Shown here: in pieces, positions 46,908 to 58,409 of the stretch
Numbering within the stretch: position 1 is the first letter of the stretch
Layout of the letters: each line of letters opens with the position of its first letter
Program-made: the position numbers and the translations under genes
Notes under the pieces: generated by a model
Databases searched by the model: none
Seen by the model: only the letters and a program-made list of their open reading frames with translations
Told to the model about the DNA's origin: nothing
DNA from: Flaveria trinervia
Taxonomy: Eukaryota > Streptophyta > Magnoliopsida > Asterales > Asteraceae
Assembly: GCA_025506515.1 (NCBI GenBank)
Contig: CM046452.1
Span: forward strand, 106,936,551-107,000,550
Reading direction: 5' to 3'
Length of the DNA stretch: 64,000 nt

Positions 46908-48752
46908 TTACTGTGATCTTCTTCTGGAATGCTGAGAAACAGCATACCCTTCAAAGAAATCCAAGAGTGCAGTCTCAAGATCTTCAACAGAATACTTGAT
47001 ATAATTTTCAGGATGCCTTGCGCACTCTATATGGCTCCTGTATCTACCAAGAAACGATCGATAAGCTGGGATTAATAGTTCTGATATTGAAATCCTTAGT
47101 TCCTCACGAAGTTGTGTATCCGGAATTAGCCATAAAGCCTGTGTTCTATGAACTTCTTCAAACATGGAATTAAAAGACTTGAATCTTTCTCTTAAAGCAG
47201 TCTTTGAAACCCCAGAAGAAAAGCTTCCAGCCACGTGTAATCCTTCATCTCTCAAACAATACAACACCCCAACCCATGTTGATCGCTGGTAGCTCGTTGC
47301 AGCGTGCCTGAACTTTGCTGTGAGCTTCTTCAGGTAATTATCTCCTATCATTTCTCTTAGTTCTGGCGAGCCTTTGACCTTCTGAACAATGTAATGAACA
47401 TTGTTCATGATGAACAAATGAGCTAAGGAAGTGTCTTTGTAGTGTTTGGATTTTCCTTGTAAATTGAATTGCAAGATGACAATTGTCCAGATTAGATGAA
47501 GCGCTAATGGTGATTGCTGTTGATGCTCTGTAAAATCCATATCTGGAGTACTCAGGTCATCCGAGTATCTAGAACCAGTTGCAGGTCTAGACATGATCAA
47601 CTCAGCTAGGGTTTGTTTGTAATCTGAAATCAAGCTTATGTAGTTCATGACATACCTAGTCAGAGGATGAATGGTTCCTCCAGGAACAGGAACTTTAGAA
47701 GGTTCTCGAAGAACTGCATTTTCGAACTCATTGAGCATTCCTCTGGCAGCTTCTGCCAGCCTGGATATTATCTCCGTGGCTTGAACCCTAATCGGCTCGG
47801 CTGACTTTCCTTCAAAAACAGCGTCGATATCAGGCAACAGATCGATCAAGGTATCGTGTAAATCCAAGATCTTGAACAGCTTCTCAGGAGCTCGTCGGCT
47901 GATGCTGATGGCGTCAGCGAAGTTGAAGAGCTGAACGGCGGGGCCTTTAACCGTTTCCATGAAACAAGCTTCATCTGCGGCTAATCCTAATCCTAATCCT
48001 AATCCTAATCCTAATCCTTGGAAGATCTGGTCGCAGAGTCTCTTCTCGCTTGCAAACAAAACCCTAACGCACATTTTTGCTGCACGTATCCATCGCCCAA
48101 TCTTGGCGTTCAAAAGCTCCCATTCCAGGCGTTGGATGTCCCCGATGCTTAACTTGTCCACCCCTAGCTTCTTGAAGGTGGCGTCCACCGCCGATTTGCG
48201 GACGCCGCCGTACACCTGAACGCACTCCCTGAAGTAGCCGGCGGCGATCATGCGCTCGGCGATTGAGCGCAGGTCGCACACGCTTTCCGGTGGCATCAGA
48301 TGTGTCTCCCGAATGCTGCTCATAGATCTGTAGGTGGAAATGGTCCTGCTGCCCTCGCCTATGGAGCTGTGATCGTTGGATAAGGAAGAAGAACCGAGCG
48401 AGCCATCTTCACCTCTGGAGCTGTAATCGTTGGATGCTGAGATGGAATCGGAGAGCGAGTCGGTGTCCATGGGAGTGGCGCGGGAGATGAGTATGTTGCG
48501 GAACTCGTCCTCAAGTCGAGCCATGGCAATCTGGATAGCGGTGTCCGAGTGGACTCCGTCGTCCTCCGGCAGGGTGGTTGACTCCATCGACGCTTGCACT
48601 CGATCCACTGCCTGCAAGTAGAGATCCATCTCCTCACGCTCCCCATCAAAGATCATACGGACCCTTGCGTCTTCCGAAGCCGTCGCCTCCCACCGGAGAA
48701 TCATGTTTTTGCCCGATTCGTACGATGCACAATCGCTCTCCGCCAGCTCCAT
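46908..48752 (-). CDS. EXO70: EXO70 exocyst subunit, single exon
   Basis: Plant EXO70 proteins tether secretory or autophagy-related vesicles to the plasma membrane as part of the exocyst. The ATG at 48752 opens 614 residues without an intron, as usual for most plant EXO70 genes; a longer frame from GTG at 48761 is less likely. Recognisable EXO70 words: MILRWEATASEDARVRMIFDG, YLQAVDRVQASMES, VYGGVRKSAVDATFKKLGV, KLFKILDLHDTL, GGTIHPLTRYVMNYI, LHLIWTIVILQFNL, FIMNNVHYIVQKVKGS, YLKKLTAKFRHAATSYQRS and HPENYIKYSVEDLE. The C-terminal pocket helices look complete. The subgroup looks closest to EXO70D by recollection, unproven. A Gly-Leu run (about residues 245-260) is encoded by a hexamer microsatellite. 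Confidence 0.92.
   Translation of the reverse strand: MELAESDCASYESGKNMILRWEATASEDARVRMIFDGEREEMDLYLQAVDRVQASMESTTLPEDDGVHSDTAIQIAMARLEDEFRNILISRATPMDTDSLSDSISASNDYSSRGEDGSLGSSSLSNDHSSIGEGSRTISTYRSMSSIRETHLMPPESVCDLRSIAERMIAAGYFRECVQVYGGVRKSAVDATFKKLGVDKLSIGDIQRLEWELLNAKIGRWIRAAKMCVRVLFASEKRLCDQIFQGLGLGLGLGLGLAADEACFMETVKGPAVQLFNFADAISISRRAPEKLFKILDLHDTLIDLLPDIDAVFEGKSAEPIRVQATEIISRLAEAARGMLNEFENAVLREPSKVPVPGGTIHPLTRYVMNYISLISDYKQTLAELIMSRPATGSRYSDDLSTPDMDFTEHQQQSPLALHLIWTIVILQFNLQGKSKHYKDTSLAHLFIMNNVHYIVQKVKGSPELREMIGDNYLKKLTAKFRHAATSYQRSTWVGVLYCLRDEGLHVAGSFSSGVSKTALRERFKSFNSMFEEVHRTQALWLIPDTQLREELRISISELLIPAYRSFLGRYRSHIECARHPENYIKYSVEDLETALLDFFEGYAVSQHSRRRSQ
47980..48017. repeat. Coding hexamer microsatellite (GGATTA on the minus strand)
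   Basis: Six TAATCC units on the plus strand encode GLGLGLGLGLGL in EXO70, between LCDQIFQ and AADEACF. Since the unit is 6 bp, length changes keep the frame, so the Gly-Leu stretch may vary between individuals. Confidence 0.93.
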
Positions 48753-48761
48753 CAACAGCAC

Positions 48762-48823
48762 ACTACCCTCAAGGGGCTTTGAATCGTAATTTCTTTCAAG
48801 GAAGAATCAACAACAGATGACTC

Positions 48824-48860
<37 letters not shown>

Positions 48861-51390
48861 TATCATTTATACGCTGTGGGGGGCTGAGCTCCGGACTTTG
48901 TATTTCACAAAACAAGTCAACAACCAAAACGACGCCCAATCAACTTTCTTTAAACATTTTTATATATTTCCTTGTAAACTTGTTTTAATCATTTGATTCA
49001 TTTTTGGGGAAACTTTTATGCTTCGCTGTGTTAAAATATTACTTTTTCTAGTGTATATATATATATAACTGAAACATATATGATGATGATGATGATGATG
49101 ATTTTTTAAATTTTTACACAGATTACGGTTATGCGAAGACTAAAATCTATATTATACGAGTATATGATATTTTTATGTAAATAAATAATAATTGACATAA
49201 GTTTAATGAATACCATGATTGTTTGTTATATATGACTTTATTATATAACGGATCATTAATTCATTAAACATCTTATATTAGCTCTCCGGACACCAGCAAC
49301 ACCTCTAATTAACTATCCAGTCAACTCTCCACACCAGAGACACCTTTGTTCAAGTCTTTTGCTATTTCTTTCCGATGTAGGTTGATGTCGAGTGTCAACC
49401 CAAAAAAAAGAACGAATCCATTAAATGAAACAATAATCAACAAACATTCACATCTCTGTTAACCAAATTAAACAAATTCAAACAAAAACAAAAATCTACC
49501 AATCAAACATATTTTAATTGACAAATTGGATGAACAAATTTCGAAACCCCACTGGAAACTTAGGATGTCATTTTGTAGCATATTCGGAACGAGTATGGTA
49601 ACAACAGGTTTTCTTTTCACCAATGAAACCTACTAATATTATTTTTTTTATCCTGGTTAGCGGTTCATATTATTTTTACATTTTGTATGAAATATGAATT
49701 TCTGCTCTAAACTTTCTCTATATGTGTATATATAATATTTAATTTTCTTATTACAAAGTTAGTTTTAATTTATATTTATATTAACTTATAAATACATCAT
49801 TCCTATTCATATATTATGATTTTATCTAGAAATAATATTTTTCTTTATAAATTTATTATTTGATGAATTAAGTTTTATTTTCTTTACATTGAAGGGCAAA
49901 AGAAACTAGTTATCAGTCTTAATAAAAAATCACTCGAGAAATTTAACCTTGGTTATTAATTTTAACTAAGGTTGTTTGTAGTACTCGGGTGAGGTTGATC
50001 AAAAAGTGTTGTTATGTAGACGTCGTGTAAATCATTGAGTAAGAAGTGGGTGTAATTTTTAGTGAGAGTGAGCAAAAAACAAGGGATCATGTGATAGGAT
50101 ATAATTTGGTACCAAATAATAATATTTGAGCCCGTCATCGTGTGAGTGTGGTCAGGCCAAACTCGGTCATGCCCTTGGTCACAAGGGGGGCGCGGTGTTC
50201 TCCGGATGACCACCCTCCACCTCAGCCCTCAAGCCTCCACGCTCAAGTTACTACACATGGTCTAGGTAAACATCCAAAAATTACCATAAGGTTTTCATTA
50301 ATCTGAAGAAGATGGATATCTTTCAAGTATTATAATTGTAAAACCCTAGCTACAAGAAACTTCAACACTCTCACTCAACAAGTGTTTATTCTTTGAAATT
50401 TTAGGTTTGATAATAAACTAATCATAAATCTACACTGAAATCACCTTACAACTATTTAAAGTGATGAACAAAATATAGCAAAAAACACTGAAACAAGCAG
50501 TGTTACATCGCTCTTTTTAATATATAAATACAACACACACACACACATATATATATGCATTTATTTACTTATTTATTTACTTATTTATTTATTTATTTAT
50601 TTATTTGAAAATTGAAGGATGTATGTGCTGGCTATGAGTCCGAAATTAATTGTCAATTTTAATGATGATGAACAGTTAATTAGCATAAGTAAAGGGTATA
50701 GTTAATGACGTTTGTACGGTATAAATTTTAGTGCATTGGAAAGACGAGTGAATAGAAGTCAACATGTAAAGAAAGAGTCAGAATTCACGTGCCTCCATGC
50801 GTGCACTTAGCCTGATTGACAGTGCAATGCCTATGTGCCATTCCATTTTCTTAATCGATCTATTATTATTGTTTTGTCTGAATTATATGACTTGCTAAAT
50901 ACTTTTTATATCTTGAATATATAAAGATTCTTTACAAATGATAGAACACCAAATTCCTGACTTAAAAATACATGAAAGAAAAAGATTTTGATCTCTAATA
51001 TAAAGTAGAAAATGAATGAAGTGGGCGAATGAGAGTACATCTGAATAGAGCCCATCCTAAACAATATGTTTGACTTCTTGTATGATGTTTATTAGAATAT
51101 TGAATTCTTAAAGTAACTATGGGTTTTGCTTGATCAAAGTACATGACAAAAGATGCTTCAAGCCAGAAATTTCTAGTTAGTGACGTTAATAATTACAATA
51201 TGCAAACAAACTGCTATGTATCTTGGGGCAATTCACTCTAACATAAGATCGAAATGTTAACAAGGTTGAGGATGCTAGTCGTTCCAAGGGATACAACAAG
51301 TTCAGGAACAATAAATTCTTTCATGATCCTGAATGGATGCTATAATTAAAAAACAAAAGAAATTAATATACAATAGTATTTTTAAGTGAA
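48762..51390. other. EXO70 5' flank and intergenic
   Basis: Includes a (GATT)n run at 48822-48860 in the EXO70 leader, a (GAT)n run at about 49081-49102, and (TTTA)n at about 50560-50605. A G/C-richer patch at 50150-50230 (GGTGTTCTCCGGATGACCACC) resembles the edge of a small transposon, but its partner end was not found. No gene is seen. Confidence 0.45.
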
Positions 51391-51396
51391 CATCAA

Positions 51397-51534
51397 ACAG
51401 TAAGAATGAGTCTAAGGTTAACTGGGCTAGGGATTGAAAATGTATTTAATTATGTTAGTACCTCGTGTATTACACAAATTGTATAAATAAAATATTAAAT
51501 AGTTATTACAGTAAGAATGAGTCTAAGGTTAACT
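51397..51534 (-). repeat. 27-bp direct repeat flanking a lone Helitron-like 3' end
   Basis: ACAGTAAGAATGAGTCTAAG plus GTTAACT occurs at 51397-51423 and again at 51508-51534, period 111. Between them the minus strand reads TTTGTGTAATACACGAGGTACTAA, which matches the Helitron 3' hairpin and CTAA end at 19540. No matching 5' end was found. Confidence 0.55.
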
Positions 51535-53002
51535 CAACGTATCTTACTCCATGTAATATACATTACAATTTTAGTTACCAATATACAAGATTTTTTTTAT
51601 AAACGGCTACCAATGGACAAGATAGGACCCTTCTTTTAACACCGATATTTTATTATTGTGGATAGCCGTAATAGGGTGCATGACAATTGACTAAATGAGC
51701 CCATAATGGAATCATCACATGAGACACACTGACAAAATACTTTTATGTCCCGGTAATGTCAACATATATATTATTGCTCATCACCGACTACAAAGCAACC
51801 CTTGTTTATGTCTGAAAATACCATTATTCAAAAGTGTATCCAGAATAGGTCTCCAGGGCAATTATAGATGTTACATATAGACATATAAAAGAATTTGTAA
51901 AAGAACCCAATAAATGCTTTCTAGGTAGGTTATACATGTTTCGAATCATTGAACATTCAATGAGATATTTATAAGGCATTTTATGTAGATTGTGAATCTA
52001 CTTCATGTTGTATGTTTATGAAACAGCCAGACAAGATCATGGAAATGTGTCTCTTAAACATATTCGTTGCTTTGTTTTTCCAAACTCAAACATATGAAGT
52101 TGAATAACCCGTGTTTCAGCTTGTTTACATCCTTACTTTACACAAATTTATATAGAAATATATCTCCTATTAGTCATTGGGTTTGAACTCTCTCTACGTA
52201 TATATTAACATATTTTGTTGTTGCCAGAACATAATAAGGAAAACCAATTTTTTTTATTTATGTCTTTGAACCTAACCTAATGTTATAGTTTTAGTTTTAT
52301 AGGCCATTACTTCATGTGTTCAAAATTTCCAGATGAGCATTTTAGTTTGGATAATAACTTGACCGCTTGCTTAAAAACATTGTTTTTAGAAGCTGTCAAG
52401 TCATTTATTTTTTAGAACGTTATAAATTAATCAAAATATTAATAATAATTTAATTCCTGACAAGATTATGTTTTTTATTTAGTGCTATACTATTATTCAA
52501 AAAATGATGTTCAATGTTGAAAGATATAAAAAAATAAATAAATAGACCTAAAAGTGAAATAATATATTTTTAACAGAAATGGATGTTAAAAAAACAAAAT
52601 CTAAGAAGTTGTAGCTAACACATGGTTAAGCTGTTTTCAATGAGGTGATAAAATTCCAGTAAGTCTAGTTTAAGTTTTTATGACGGATGGATGATTACTG
52701 GTTAATCATGTTGGACCAATTTCCGAATATTTGTGACTCTTGAATGAATCAACAAGAAGATGTCGTTTCTTGGATATTTAGGATTCGTGATTAAGCATGT
52801 ATGGCTATTACATAAACAATTTCAATAAACCCTCCAAAAACCTCCTCCATATTCCAGAAATGTGTACACTGCTTAATTTGTTTCTTCACTACACCTTCGA
52901 TCCCCGTCCCCTTGAAAAACTCGCTCGCTTGCTCGGGGGTGTTTTCAGCAACAGCTCGATCAACTCGTCTTCCGATTAGGGCACCGTTTGATCACCCTTG
53001 CC
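51535..53002. other. Intergenic, no gene seen
   Basis: AT-rich with no supported coding sequence. The last few hundred bases are probably the 3' UTR of the minus-strand kinase gene. Confidence 0.45.
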
Positions 53003-54953
53003 TTATATCCTAATCTCTTCTATTCTTCTAATCGCATCTCTAATCTCTATCCGATCGTCTGGATCACTCTCTGTGCATTCTGCACCAATTTGCAATAGCT
53101 TTTGCATTTCACCTACAGAATTGGTGGCTGATGTGATCTCTGGATCCAACAATTCCACCTCTCTTTGCTCCGATATGGCAGATTTCACCCACTGCACCAC
53201 ATCTGTCCCCCCTTTACCTTTGTTAAGGTACTGTGATGGAAATTTGCCTGTTAGTATTTCTAAGATGATGATTCCTAGACAATACACGTCACATTTGGGT
53301 GAAACGGAATGATTTTGTACTGCTTCCGGGGCTTTGTAGCCGGTTAACACGTTTGGGGCTTGATTTGCATCGATGACACTAAGTAGACCATAATCTACTA
53401 CCAGTGGCTCGTTATTTGGGCCAAGAAGAACATTGCTTGATTTTAGATTTCCGTGTGGTAAAGGTAGCATACCAAGTTGTCTGTGAATGTAGCCCATTCC
53501 AAGTGCCACGCCATTAATGATTTTTAAGCGAGCCGGCCAATTCAGCTGGGCGTGACCGTCTCCTCGATCACCTGTGTGTGTGTGTAACCATGCAACAAAT
53601 AAAGAATTGAAAAAAAAATGGAGTTTTAAATTGGTATTTAAATAATCGGAAAGAAGTGAAGATAAAAATGATGGAGTTATTACCATGCAACAAATAAAGT
53701 AAGCTGCCTTTAGGCATGTAGTGGTAGATGGCGAGTTTCTCTTTCTTCTGGAAATGACAGGCGAGTGGTGCCAAGACATTGGGGTGGTCGAGTCTTCCAA
53801 GACGACTCATCTCCACGTTGAATCCATCTTTACTCAAATTGTTCATGTCCTTCAATCTTTTGACCACCAGAACCAAGCCGTTTGACAGTTTAGCTTTATA
53901 CGACGACCCTAGGGACCCGTTCCCAAGAACCTCCGCGCCGGCTTTCATCAAATCCGACAGCCCAAATGCGACGGTGGCTTTGTTCAGCAGCAGCAGATCA
54001 CCACCGCCCCCCTTCGTCTCTTTTGGGCTTCCGCTAGAAACACCCAAACCAAAGGCATCGCCCGCGCTTGGGAGATTCAGATTCTCCAAGCACTCCGCTT
54101 CTTCTTTCTTCCTCTTTCGCACCAGCATGTAGATTGCAAGAAGCATCGCCACAAGAATGAAGCCAGAGAGACCCATCAGCATGTAGAATATTCTCACGGA
54201 CTCTGCACGCGGCTTTGATGGCCCTCTAGGACTCCCCCGCATCACATGATTAACACATAACCGACCAAGTTTAGGCCCGCAAAGCCCCGGGTTCCCGTCG
54301 AATAAGGCCACGTCGAATCTTGCTAAACTTGGAGGAATATCCCCTACTAGATTATTGTTTGAAAGGTTAAGCGACTCCAGACTTTGTTGTCCGATTAACG
54401 GGATTAAACCTGTAAACTTGTTGCTGTTAAGATGCAATTCCAACAACCGGGGGAGTTGGCCTACCGAAGAAGGGATCGGACCGGACAAGTCGTTGTTGTC
54501 AAACCATATCTTCTTTAAAGACACCATTTTGGTGAAGTAGCCCCATGGGATTTCACCAGAAAATTGATTCCACGACAAGTATATCGCTTTTAGAGCCCCA
54601 AGTTTATTGAATTCAGGAATGGGGCCTGAAAACGAATTGTTTACGAGGTTAATGACCCGTAAGCCTTGCAGTTGTGAAAGTGCATACAGGTCGATTTCAC
54701 CGGATAGATTGAGCGATCGCAAACGAAGGGTGGTAACGACCCCGTTGCCACAAATAAGCCCCGCCCATTTGATGGCTTCGTCCCCACAAGGTTTTGTTCC
54801 CAGCTTCCATGATTCCAGAGACAGTGGGTTGTTTAAAGATTCTTTCACTCTTAACAAAGCTTCAGCATCGTTCATGGCGGATTCTGCGATGATTGCTATC
54901 ATAATCAAGAACAAAAAAGGAGGTCCAAGCTGACCTAGAATTAGAAAGGCCAT
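53003..54953 (-). CDS. LRR receptor-like kinase, pollen-receptor-kinase (PRK) type, atypical kinase
   Basis: Two coding exons, 54953-53684 and 53571-53003, GT/AG and in phase, giving 612 residues. Order: signal peptide (about 1-24), LRR N-cap (WAGLICGNG), about five leucine-rich repeats (including SGPIPSSVGQLPRLLELHLN and SLESLNLSNNNLVG), a paired-Cys cap (GLCGPKLGRLC), one transmembrane helix (about 255-280), basic KRKK, then a kinase-like domain. Features match plant LRR-III/PRK receptors: Gly-rich loop GNGSLGSSYKA, Lys in VVKRLKD, but HGN in place of HRD, DYG in place of DFG, and APEA intact. Such receptors act mainly as signalling scaffolds for pollen tube growth or development. Tissue role here is inference. 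Confidence 0.92.
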
Positions 54954-55939
54954 TTAATTTACTCCCAAATTGGAGACAAAAAAAAAACCAGCAAAAAATG
55001 GGGAAAACAGAATCTCAATGGTGGTCGTTTCGGATTTCTCTTAGCCGATAGCAAACATCATCTAAAATTGTGGCTCAGAACAAAAAACTCAATTAATATG
55101 TTTCTTAACACTTGAAAGAGAAATCAATATTATAACAAAACAACATGTAAAAGTCATTTATCATCAGTTATTGTTAAAGAAAAAAAGGTTGCGTCCATAC
55201 TAGAATCTAGACGGACAGATATACGTTAATGAACGTTAGTGGTGTATCTAAAAATTTTAAACTAAATAAATAGTTTTGTATAAACATGTAACACACCAGG
55301 GTATAAGCATGCAATGCACTAGCTACCATCACCTCTTCCATCGATTCCTTATCTTAGAGGCCTTAGATCTCGTTGCTGCTTGGACTTCTTGTCTTATTAT
55401 TTATTTTCACCTAACCACGTTAGTGTTATCGCGGTAATGCATGTAAAGAAATTAGCAAAGGCTCATCAACGTGTCATTATCACCGCCACATCACGTGTAG
55501 CGAAGTTCACCAACTGCAATGCTATGCGTAATGATGTCGTATTGCACGAGCTCCTTTGCTTGTTATATATGATTAGTTAGAATACAATAAATGCAAAGTA
55601 AAACTAGCCAGATTACTTTACCTTAACACAATTTCTTAAGAACTTGGAGTTAAAAAAATCAAATTGACCCTAATTTTTGAATCTATAGTTATATAAAAAT
55701 ATGTCATAGTTATATGTGATTGATAAGTAAAATTTACAATTATGTTTCTTCTGTGAAAACACAAACGCAGCAAAACACAAAACTTATCACACTTGCTTAC
55801 GACATATACAAGAGCAGGATGTGTATAAATAGTTAAAAGAATGTAGTACCAGAAGTGAACCATTTGTACATCTGTTTGTAAGTTCATTTATGTATATTAT
55901 GTTTGTCCATTATTTAAATTGTTGTAAATAGTATTTACA
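54954..55939. other. Kinase-gene promoter and intergenic
   Basis: Upstream region of the receptor kinase gene and then AT-rich DNA. No gene, RNA or clear repeat is seen. Confidence 0.45.
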
Positions 55940-56280
55940 CTTTAGTTCAATTTTTTACATTTCTAGTATTAAAGTAATTAGTTAGAGTTAATTAAATTAT
56001 AATTTAATATGAGTTAATTAAATAATAGTTTAAGTATAATATTTTAATTTCTTTTAACATTTATAGTATTAAAATATTTTAAATTTTTTTTACATTCATA
56101 ATAGCTAGTTTTTTGTTTTATTCATAACGGTTAGTTTTTATGTTTTATTAATAACAGTTAGTTTTTTTGTTTTATTCATGACGGCTAGTTTTTTGTTTTA
56201 TTTATAACGGCTGGTTTTTTTATTTTATTCATAATAGTTAGTTTTTTGTTTTATTATAACGGCTAGTTTTTTGTTTTATT

Positions 56281-56868
56281 CATAACGGCTAGTTTACCTA
56301 TTATAAATATGTTTTATTCACTTGGGAGTTTTTCACAAATCATACTTCATCATCTTCACAAATCACATTATAAATATGTTTAATTCACTTGAGAGTTTTT
56401 CATGAATGCCTCATCGCAGGTAAAATTTTAGTTTAATTTATGTTGTGGTTTTAGTTTAATGTTGTATTAGTTTAATTCTCTATTTAATTGTAATTTTAGT
56501 TAATTAATGATTTTTTTTCTAATGGCTAGTTTTTTTTTGTTTTTTTTTTCTAACGGCTAGTTTTTTGTTTTATTCATAACGGCTAGTTTACCTATTATAA
56601 ATATGTTTTATTCACTTGGGAGTTTTTCACAAATCATACTTCATCATCTTCACAAATCACATTATAAATATGTTTAATTCACTTGAGAGTTTTTCATGAA
56701 TGCCTCATCGCAGGTAAAATTTTAGTTTAATTTATGTTGTGGTTTTAGTTTAATGTTGTATAGTTTAATTCTCTATTTAATTGTAATTTTAGTTAATTAA
56801 TGATTTTTTTTCTAATGGCTAGTTTTTTTTTGTTTTTTTTCCTAACGGCTAGTTTTTTTTTTGTTTTT
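56281..56868. repeat. 294-bp tandem duplication inside the PIF/Harbinger element
   Basis: CATAACGGCTAGTTTACCTA begins at 56281 and again at 56575. The copies are nearly identical through AATATGTTTTATTCACTTGG, GAATGCCTCATCGCAGG and TAATTGTAATTTTAGTTAAT. The copy at 11.5 kb has only one such unit. Confidence 0.92.
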
Positions 56869-56939
56869 TTTCCTAACGGCTAGTTAATTAATGTCTTTTT
56901 TTCTAAAATCTTATTTCTGATGATATCGAAGAGCTTGCT

Positions 56940-58168
56940 AATCAATTGTTTGAGCTTGACCAAGAAGAAGAGGGAAGTTCTTCCCGACAACGTAAGAATC
57001 ACAAAGAGATAGATAGAGGTCGTAAGGATGGAGACGCACAATATGGAATGGTTACTTTGCTCCAGAGCCGGTGTACGATGAGAGTTTTTTCATATGGCGG
57101 TTCAGGATACACATTGGTCTTTTTAATCGCGTCGTCACAGACTTATCTGAACCAGGTAAATCAGAATACTGGAAATATTTTACATAAAGATATGATGTTG
57201 TAAGTAGAAAGGGTCTGTCACCAAGACAAAAATACACAAGTGTCATTTGTCAATTGGCATATGACACAACAGCTGACCAATGTGATGAATACTTACGCAT
57301 TGGTGAAAGTACTGCTATAGAATGTCTACAAAAGTTTTGCAAGTCTAACTTGGAAATTTATTTATGTGTGTATTTAAGAAGACCAATCTAATATGATGTT
57401 GACTGGTTAGTAGCTAAACATGAAGCCCATCATGGGTTTCCTGAAATGCTTGAAAGCATTGATTGTATGCATTGAAGTTGGAGAAATTGTCCAACTGCAT
57501 GGACAGGTCAATATACTCATGGTGATCATGGACATCCCACCATTTTGCTAGAAGCGGTTGCATCACATGACCTTTGGATTTAGCATGCATTCATTAGAGT
57601 AGCTGGATCAAACAATGATATCAATGTGCTTAATCAATCCCGAGTTTTTTTTATCAAATCTTAAAGGGGAATACACCACAATGTAATTTTACAGTGAATG
57701 AACATAACTACACCACATGGTATTATCTTGCAGATTGTATTTATCAAGAATGGGCAACACTTGTAAAGAGTTTTACATGTCCACCAGAGAATAATCTAAA
57801 AATAAGTAGTACAATAGGCGTTAAGAGTCTGCAAGAAAAGATGTAGAAAGAGTCTTCAGTGTTATTCAAGCTAGGTGGGTAATGATACGATCCGTAGCAA
57901 GATCCTCGAACTTACAAGTATTAGGTGATATAATGCATGCATGTATTATATTACATAATATGATTGTAGAAGATGAATGAGGTTTCATAACTAATTGGTC
58001 ACGTGAAGAGCAAAAACCAGGGCCAGAAAGTTACAATAACGGGGCACCATCGTCATTTCAAACATACCTACAGAGATTCAAAAGCTTACGTAACCAAAAC
58101 GCACACCATGCGTTGCGGAACGCTCTAATAGAACATCTATGGGAGAATAGGGGGATTAGAGGGTAGTT
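56940..58168 (+). pseudogene. PIF/Harbinger transposase (DDE_Tnp_4 type) pseudogene
   Basis: Several frames together show the Harbinger nuclease order: RKNHKEIDRGRKDG at the N-side; CQLAYDTTADQCDEYLRIGE; ESIDCMH (first Asp); NCPTAWTGQYTHGDHGHPT; LLEAVASHDLWI; AGSNNDINVLNQS (second Asp); DVERVFSVIQARWVMIRS (catalytic Glu); DIMHACIILHNMIVEDE; and the C-terminal HHALRNALIEHLWENRG. The frame is broken by stops (the Trp codon after CMH is TGA, and the Trp after DLWI is TAG) and by frameshifts near 57650-57830. Not functional as read. Confidence 0.88.
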
Positions 58169-58409
58169 TTATTATTGTTTTCATCTATTAATTTTGTATT
58201 GTTGTTTTTAATTTATTTTTTTACGTTTTTATTTTATTTTATTTTAATTAAATATATTTACAATAATTTAAATATTTTTATTTAAAGAAAATTAATAAAG
58301 AAATATGAGTTGGAAAAATAAAGGTGCTTGTGAGAAAGATAGTGTTGGGAGTAAAAATACTTGTGAGAAGAATGAGTGAAAGTGAGTGAAAGCTGATGTG
58401 TGATGCTGA

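Larger units (their letters stand above)
55940..58409 (+). mobile_element. PIF/Harbinger DNA transposon, decayed but fairly complete
   Basis: Carries a transposase remnant (separate entry), an upstream AACGGCTAGTTTT array (about 56100-56300), and ends GTGTGATGCTGA at 58409 followed by TTA. The copy at 11.5 kb ends in the same words next to TAA on its opposite strand, which fixes this terminus. The left limit (about 55940) is where similarity with the 11.5-kb copy begins (TAAAGTAATTAGTTAGAGTT). No matching left inverted repeat was found, so the left end may be truncated. Confidence 0.8.

Noticed and set aside
48064..48820. Several frames opposite or offset to EXO70
   Set aside because: Shadows of the G/C-richer EXO70 N-terminal coding region.
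50150..50230. Edge of a transposon or a gene end
   Set aside because: G/C-rich words only; no partner inverted repeat, target duplication or coding frame found.
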